39,950 nucleotides of DNA from assembly GCF_015207505.1 (NCBI RefSeq), contig NZ_JADEWT010000056.1, positions 1 through 39,950 on the forward strand. Reading direction: 5' to 3'. Position numbers and translations under genes: made by a program. The notes beneath the pieces are model-generated. The model had not been told where the DNA came from, did no database searches, and saw nothing but the letters and a program-made list of their open reading frames with translations. Position 1 is the first letter of the stretch. The number at the start of each line of letters is the position of its first letter. This document shows, piece by piece, positions 36,201-39,950 of this stretch. The DNA comes from Tychonema sp. LEGE 06208. GTDB lineage: Bacteria; Cyanobacteriota; Cyanobacteriia; Cyanobacteriales; Microcoleaceae.

Positions 36201-37093
36201 CAATTGTTCCTTTGTATCACTACCGCCATGTGCCATTATCGATCAGGTCATCTGATGTATTTTTTGCAACGGCTTGGTGGACGGCTGATCTTGGCTTTAG
36301 ATTGCGTCGCCAGCAATTTGATGCTTTCGGTTCTCCTCAGATGCCTTTAATTTACTTAATTCAAGATTATGAACCAGGATTTTATACTTGGTCGCGTCGT
36401 TCAGCTATAGCTCGTGCAACCTATGAAGAAGAAAATGTCATTGCCTTGATTAACTCCGAGGAACTGGCAAACTTTTTAACAAAAGAATACTCTTTTAGAG
36501 CAGCTTATCATTATCCATATATCTTAAACGAAACACTTGCCTCAAAGTTACATCCCACGCAAAAAGAACCCATAATTTTAATTTATGGTCGCCCCTCAGT
36601 TGAAAGAAATTTATTTCCAATCATTCTCGAAGGATTACAGATGTGGCAAGCAGATAATCCGGCGAAAAATACAAGTTTTAAACTTATTTTTGCAGGCGAG
36701 GATTTTGACGAAAAACTAATAGCATATTTAGAAAATGCTTCTGTTGTTGGTAAGCTATCCCTTGAAGACTATTCTGACACTCTCAATAAAACAGCAATCG
36801 GAATTTCGCTTATGGAAAGCCCCCATCCGAGTTATCCGCCGCTCGAAATGGCGAGTGCGGGATGTATTACGATTACGAATGGTTACTACAATAAAAATCT
36901 AGCCTTGCGGTCTCCTAATATTTTATCGATAAAGTCTCCTACACCTCTTAACCTGAAATACGCTCTTGATCAGGCATTAAAAATGATTGATCTAAAAGAA
37001 ATTACACCCCTCAGCAATATAGGCAAGATTCCTACTACCGTCCCAGTTGTAAATTACCTAGAAATTGCTAAGATGTTTAAAGAGGTCTGGTAA
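33203..37093 (+). CDS. TPR / RgpF-like / WsaF-like rhamnosyltransferase multidomain protein
   Basis: This 1296-residue protein has three TPRs (1 to about 108). Four roughly 45-residue repeats of the FDESWY...DPVTHYLTEG...DPSPFF kind follow (about 155-330). Two rhamnan-synthesis RgpF-like segments come next (RENVGYDFGAWR near 381; NRGRDVAPLLIEGAKY near 698 and HLHTKKSPHH near 721). The C-terminal GT-B part is like rhamnosyltransferase WsaF (about 923-1296; RFNLLIPTM, YGGVSTAIKVGGELF, YLIQDYEPGFYTWS, IYGRPSVERN, PPLEMASAG). It probably transfers rhamnose or a related sugar during surface-glycan assembly. From about 33600 on, the coding DNA is markedly AT-rich and free of HIP1 octamers, unlike the TPR start. 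Confidence 0.88.
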   Translation: MTVKAFQQANQLLREGNLEAAVVVYRQAIEQNPQFYGAYQNLGETLGKLGRLDEAVEMYRWAVQLKPDAAWSFWHLSQIWQQLGQIEEAQQAWEKAAKIEPKLVGLAGNWSSLKENILEVNHANQRVAPVQKEPCDANLVKPSSLSEREIITQSSLFDESWYVTKYAQFIAQDIDPVTHYLTEGASRGFDPSPFFNTNYYFSQLSSVDKIIKNPLIHYLEDGYKKYDPNPYFSTSFYLQLYSSELNNLTPLEHYATQVPPYSFDPSPIFSSSSYLNHNQDVASVGLNPLWHYLSSGKQENRSIKEHDDIIPYRIESTCEINSDNVLIYVAFCPVGKLSDLQIDTINSFVNQWYKVIVVVNSGHYSLCVHPGITKASACIIRENVGYDFGAWRLACKIFLSLNKAHSITFTNDSIVFLDDFKNSELLRLRINDYAADVVCLTQNTENRNHLQKYFFTLKSTAIKKGALSLIINNDYYLLKDQLIWMLELDLWDKFSDLGLKISEVFAHQKSADERKNPTIHYWKELCDQGFPLLKLQLFTSGLYQIEDPEFMAVLKPSQIELIKKHLSERNQAITYYHHPDLELNSPPQSALPTPARFGDIGQLQAYNPPSSQIPSVEVPLYGIDNIKLSELRKVPILAVIHCFYIDIAAQILERISTVSSILQLQVVCTTDTSEKSTELNRLLAKYQLDGFVVITQNRGRDVAPLLIEGAKYIKDAKFILHLHTKKSPHHSKLYNWGDFLFDNLIGSKDIILSNLLLLSQGTVGLVYSEHFAEVKDLRNWGFDFNHAKKILQRLGVNLSSEMLLEFPSSTMFWARIEAIQPLFDLNLDYRDFEEESGQIDGTIAHAIERSILYVVEHQGFYGIKVLYKFSQQKSACWKLHADELDYGLSRLRPVKLLGSSGSPSLNANAETYPVNITVSPCQRPRFNLLIPTMQPEHIYGGVSTAIKVGGELFRQLGNRVDLRLIVTSNRVDEESILESCSRLDVQFFSSRPNEDISSPTIVPLYHYRHVPLSIRSSDVFFATAWWTADLGFRLRRQQFDAFGSPQMPLIYLIQDYEPGFYTWSRRSAIARATYEEENVIALINSEELANFLTKEYSFRAAYHYPYILNETLASKLHPTQKEPIILIYGRPSVERNLFPIILEGLQMWQADNPAKNTSFKLIFAGEDFDEKLIAYLENASVVGKLSLEDYSDTLNKTAIGISLMESPHPSYPPLEMASAGCITITNGYYNKNLALRSPNILSIKSPTPLNLKYALDQALKMIDLKEITPLSNIGKIPTTVPVVNYLEIAKMFKEVW

Positions 37094-37141
37094 CTTATTT
37101 TGTCATCTGATTGATCGTTAACTGCACAGGAGGAATTGAAA

Positions 37142-37222
37142 ATGAAAAAATTGATTATTCATGCAGGTAGTGGCAAAAAAAATCACTTTTTTTTGCCACT
37201 ACCTCAAACTGAACTTTTTTGA
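37142..37222 (+). pseudogene. Truncated gene start resembling a sulfotransferase-type N-terminus
   Basis: A near-perfect AGGAGG (37129-37134) stands 7 nt before ATG at 37142. The frame reads MKKLIIHAGSGK and then runs into an inverted repeat and stops after 26 codons. MKKLIIHAGxxKTGTT is a familiar opening of PAPS-dependent sulfotransferase-like proteins, where the GxxKTGTT segment is the P-loop. Here everything after GSGK is lost. The initiation signal is better than for most genes in the window, so this looks like the remnant of a gene cut by rearrangement. It lies 48 bp after the rhamnosyltransferase gene, as a next operon member would. The family guess rests on 12 residues. Confidence 0.5.
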
Positions 37223-38750
37223 GTGGAATAAAACTTTTATCTGAACAAACGGCTTGTATTAGTAACTCTCCCTGATCTAAAAGTTCACCGATATCAACAA
37301 TAGTTTCAAATCCACTCATCTCAGCATCACGCACAGAGGAATAAGCCTCAGCAACATCTGGACGGGGAACATTTACGAAAACCTGTTTAACAACTACATG
37401 ATTGTGGATAATTTCTATAACCTCTACTTTTGATTTTTTTCCTAACACCCAACCTTTCAACATAAGTTCAACTGGGTTTCTGGTGTTGAGTTGTTCTACT
37501 TCCTCCAGATTAAATCCCCAAAGTGCTTCTGGGTCATCTTGTGAACATGAAATTATTGTTGTATTTATCGTGTATTTGTTAGTCTCTGACCATTGATTAT
37601 TTTTTTGGACTGGTGGCAGATTATAAGTGTTATTAAACTTTTGCTGCAATTTACTAATTTCTTCAATTAATCCTACAAGATAACGTTTTCCTAGAGAATT
37701 ATGTTCCGGTTTACATTTGATAATCACGCACAGGGAGTTAAAGAATGTAATTGAGTGGATACTTTCAAGATCGATTGGGTCAATTGTACAACTATATTTC
37801 TTACACAATTCGTTTAATAAGTCTGTTGTTTTTTTTGCAATTCCCCAGTGTTCATAATTAATTATGTCAATAAGATATTTAAAAAAAGTAACAGAGGAAA
37901 AAGGGTAAAACAAACCACCTTCGTATTCTTTCCAGTATGAACTATGTATATCTTCGACTATATATATTCCGCCATCTTCTAAAAGAGGAAAATATCTGGC
38001 AAAAGATTTTATAATATCTGAAGAATGATGAGAACCATCATCAATAATTATATCAAAACTTTTAGATAATTCAATCACATTACTTTTAACTTCATCAGAG
38101 TTGGCATCACCTACAAGTACATGAATCCTTGATTTTTCATAGGTCAACTTGGCACACTTAGGGTTGATGTCGCAGCCTAAGATTAATTTGGCATTAGAAA
38201 AATATTTTGACCATATTTCAAGAGAACCACCATTTTGAACACCTATTTCTAGTAATCTGACATTCATATTTCTGTATTTTTTTAGGATTTGATCATATAC
38301 AAATAAATATGAAGACCATTTATCAGATACTTTTCCGGTATGTTGTGAATAAAATTCTTCAAGTGTCTTACTTTTGAGAGCATTTTGAGCCGATACTTGA
38401 CCCAATCTGTTATGTAATTTATCGCAGTTCGGTTTAATCTCAATAGCCTTTTGTAAATATTCAACAGCAGCTTCTAAATCGCCCTGTTGAGCCAAAGCCT
38501 CACCCAAAATATACAATAACCAAGCTGAATTGGGATTAACTTTTAAACTTTCTGAATAACAAGCAACAGCTTCATCTAAATTCCCCCGTTTAACCAGGGT
38601 GTCTCCCAAATTATGATACGCCCAAGCAAAATGGGGGTTAATCTCGATCGCCTGACGATAAAGAGCGATCGCTTGATCCAACTTCCCCATCCGCTTCAAC
38701 TGATTCGCCTGTTTCAGTAACCGACCTGCACTCATCCGTTGATTATCCAT
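37155..38750 (-). CDS. TPR protein with SAM O-methyltransferase domain and C-terminal GW/RPDVA module
   Basis: This 531-residue protein has three TPRs (1 to about 122; AIALYRQAIEINPHFAWAYH). A class I methyltransferase like sugar O-methyltransferases of the TylE/MycE type follows (about 130-330; LLEIGVQNGGSLEIW near 168, DDGSHH near 238, GGIYIVEDIH near 262). Last is the GW/RPDVA module (about 415-510). It likely methylates a glycan sugar. I prefer the ATG at 38750 over the GTG one codon upstream. The extreme C-terminus (AKKSDFFCHYLHE) is encoded by the inverted repeat at 37165-37204 and is probably not original. The TPR part has a HIP1 site and higher GC; the methyltransferase part is AT-rich and lacks HIP1. 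Confidence 0.87.
   Translation of the reverse strand: MDNQRMSAGRLLKQANQLKRMGKLDQAIALYRQAIEINPHFAWAYHNLGDTLVKRGNLDEAVACYSESLKVNPNSAWLLYILGEALAQQGDLEAAVEYLQKAIEIKPNCDKLHNRLGQVSAQNALKSKTLEEFYSQHTGKVSDKWSSYLFVYDQILKKYRNMNVRLLEIGVQNGGSLEIWSKYFSNAKLILGCDINPKCAKLTYEKSRIHVLVGDANSDEVKSNVIELSKSFDIIIDDGSHHSSDIIKSFARYFPLLEDGGIYIVEDIHSSYWKEYEGGLFYPFSSVTFFKYLIDIINYEHWGIAKKTTDLLNELCKKYSCTIDPIDLESIHSITFFNSLCVIIKCKPEHNSLGKRYLVGLIEEISKLQQKFNNTYNLPPVQKNNQWSETNKYTINTTIISCSQDDPEALWGFNLEEVEQLNTRNPVELMLKGWVLGKKSKVEVIEIIHNHVVVKQVFVNVPRPDVAEAYSSVRDAEMSGFETIVDIGELLDQGELLIQAVCSDKSFIPLKKVQFEVVAKKSDFFCHYLHE
37165..37204. terminator. Perfect 18-bp inverted repeat, likely bidirectional terminator and rearrangement scar
   Basis: AGGTAGTGGCAAAAAAAA-tcac-TTTTTTTTGCCACTACCT is a perfect 18-bp stem with a 4-nt loop. 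The A and T tracts place a T-run in the stem on either strand. It sits between two convergent genes and overlaps the last codons of the reverse one and the truncated forward stub. It can terminate both transcripts, and its symmetry marks a probable junction of foreign segments. Confidence 0.75.
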
Positions 38751-38848
38751 CACAAATCACCCAATCCACGCACAGACATGAACATACACTCCAAGGTTGG
38801 ATTGTAACACGGGGCTGAGGGAACTTGACAAGTGCGTAGAGCGACATT

Positions 38849-38890
38849 AACATACAACAGGGGTAAGAAAACATACAACAGGGGTAAGAA
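38849..38890. repeat. Perfect 21-bp direct repeat in a divergent promoter region
   Basis: AACATACAACAGGGGTAAGA followed by A occurs twice without a gap (38849-38869, 38870-38890). It lies between the divergent TPR-methyltransferase and TPR-discoidin genes, 38 bp before the latter's ATG. Directly after it, CCCTGCTGTTG can pair with CAACAGGGG of the repeat. A regulatory role (operator pair or alternative leader hairpins) is possible but unproven. Confidence 0.6.
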
Positions 38891-38928
38891 GCGGTGTCCC
38901 TGCTGTTGTTTCTGGAGTTGATAAAGTT

Positions 38929-39843
38929 ATGAGCGATTTGATTCGGGGTAATCAATTACTGCGGAGTGGTAAGATTGAGGAGGCTGTGGCTGCTTATCTG
39001 AGTGCGATCGCGCATAATCCCAGTTTTCATTGGTCTCACTACAAGTTGGGAGAAGCTTTAGAGAAGTTGGGGCGTTGGGAAGATGTGATCGCTAACTATA
39101 AAAGGGCTATTAAAATCAATCCTAACTCAGCGCAATTTCAATCCAGTTTGGAATTTGCTATTGAAGCCAGACAAACAAGTAAGGATAACATAAATCTTAA
39201 CCCCAATCCTAAGCTCAACTTAGCCTTAAACAAACCAACGGCTCAAAGTTCTGTTTATCTGCCTGAAGTATATGGTTATGACCACCAGGGAGCGTGTAAT
39301 AGCAATAAAAACGGAAGATTTGGCTTTTGTACACTGAAAGAGAATCAACCCTGGTGGCAGATTGACTTGCAAGGAACCTATCAACTTTCTGAGATTAAAA
39401 TTTATAATCGTATGGATTGTTGTCAGGAACGTGCCTCGACGTTGAATGTTTTATTGTCTCAGGATGCACTGAATTGGGAATTATGTTATTCAAATGATCA
39501 ACAAAATGTCTTTGGGGGAATTGACGGAAAACCACTCTTAGTAAATGTTCAACATCAAGCCGCACGGTTTGTGCGGTTGCAATTGCGGGAGAATGAGTAT
39601 CTTCATCTGGATGAAGTGGAAATCTATGGCATTCCTGTCAAACCTGATAATCCTCAATTGAAATCTAGCCAAGATGAAGCTACTTTATCTGCTAACTTTT
39701 ATTCTCAAGACAACTTACCATCAGCCCCTCCTATTATTAAGGGAGTTGTTGTGCGACGGGGTGATGGACTAGGTACAAGATTAATGTCTATTTTGTCAGG
39801 TAGATATGTCTGTGAATACTTTCTGACAAAACCTTTTTATTAA
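38929..39843 (+). CDS. TPR plus F5/8-type (discoidin) domain protein, truncated before its transferase domain
   Basis: This 304-residue protein has two TPRs (1 to about 75; EEAVAAYLSAIAHNPSFHWS). A coagulation-factor 5/8 C-type carbohydrate-binding domain follows (about 93-238; NLALNKPTAQSSVYLPE, WWQIDLQGTYQLSEIKIYNR, RFVRLQL, LDEVEIYG). After a linker comes GVVVRRGDGLGTRLMSILSG, which looks like the beginning of a larger, probably nucleotide-sugar-dependent, enzyme domain. The frame stops 20 residues later at KPFY*, so the catalytic part is missing or shifted out of frame. The protein is probably a remnant. A HIP1 site is present in the TPR part. A second copy of the discoidin start follows within 60 bp. 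Confidence 0.8.
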   Translation: MSDLIRGNQLLRSGKIEEAVAAYLSAIAHNPSFHWSHYKLGEALEKLGRWEDVIANYKRAIKINPNSAQFQSSLEFAIEARQTSKDNINLNPNPKLNLALNKPTAQSSVYLPEVYGYDHQGACNSNKNGRFGFCTLKENQPWWQIDLQGTYQLSEIKIYNRMDCCQERASTLNVLLSQDALNWELCYSNDQQNVFGGIDGKPLLVNVQHQAARFVRLQLRENEYLHLDEVEIYGIPVKPDNPQLKSSQDEATLSANFYSQDNLPSAPPIIKGVVVRRGDGLGTRLMSILSGRYVCEYFLTKPFY

Positions 39844-39853
39844 TGTTACACTA

Positions 39854-39950
39854 ATGCCCAGTAAAATAAGTATGAATAGCATGAATATTAGCCCCAATCC
39901 TAAGCTCAACTTAGCCTTAAATAAGCCCACGGCTCAAAGTTCTATTTATA
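39854..39950 (+). CDS. Second F5/8-type (discoidin) domain gene, start only (window edge)
   Basis: From ATG at 39854 (or the in-frame ATGs at 39872 and 39881) the frame reads ISPNPKLNLALNKPTAQSS, almost identical to the discoidin start of the preceding protein. At DNA level 39892-39950 matches 39201-39259 with only about five differences, so this is a recent duplication. The rest is beyond the window. It may be an independent gene or the displaced remainder of the truncated upstream gene. Confidence 0.65.
   Translation, partial: MPSKISMNSMNISPNPKLNLALNKPTAQSSIY

Overview
The window comes from the chromosome of a filamentous cyanobacterium, probably an oscillatorialean of the Microcoleus/Oscillatoria type. 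The evidence is the start of psbA (photosystem II D1) at the left edge, CofG of deazaflavin synthesis, the purA-rplY pair, a prohibitin, dense HIP1 octamers (GCGATCGC), heptanucleotide tandem arrays, and many dispersed palindromic repeats. The genus is inferred from repeat style and protein flavour, not from a search.

Layout. Positions 1-5600 hold psbA (partial), cofG, an SDR oxidoreductase, a cytoplasmic alpha-amylase, a CpdA-like phosphodiesterase and tRNA-Cys(GCA). Positions 5.7-7.3 kb are repeat-rich: a MITE-like element and 62-bp repeats around a Uma2-family nuclease gene. Positions 7.3-12.7 kb carry mutS, a zinc alcohol dehydrogenase with a small partner gene, and a HAD phosphatase. Positions 12.77-14.73 kb carry a compact two-gene nucleic-acid repair operon: an ATP-dependent RNA ligase followed 11 bp later by an HD-phosphohydrolase/P-loop kinase fusion (HD-Pnk type). 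Then come a prohibitin, a cyclophilin, an RlmL-like rRNA methyltransferase, the tldE/tldD protease pair, an omega-amino-acid:pyruvate aminotransferase framed by two MITE-like elements, an adenosine-deaminase-family enzyme, purA, rplY and a second Uma2 gene.

Positions 27.9-39.95 kb are an accessory glycan island. Its four large genes start with TPR repeats and then diverge: TPR plus two GT2 glycosyltransferases; TPR plus RgpF-like modules plus a WsaF-like rhamnosyltransferase; TPR plus a sugar-type O-methyltransferase plus a GW/RPDVA module; and TPR plus a discoidin domain plus a broken transferase start. Smaller pieces are a stand-alone, frameshifted GW/RPDVA gene, a 26-codon stub that looks like the beginning of a lost sulfotransferase-type gene, and a second discoidin gene cut by the window end. 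Together they suggest surface-polysaccharide assembly. The catalytic parts are AT-rich and lack HIP1 sites for about 5.7 kb, consistent with foreign catalytic modules joined to TPR caps of host composition.

Best candidates for a second look are the RNA-ligase/HD-Pnk operon, the recombining TPR-capped glycan island with its breakpoint hairpin at 37165-37204, and the several inverted-repeat elements that look like non-autonomous mobile DNA. No transposase, integrase, CRISPR array or riboswitch was recognised.
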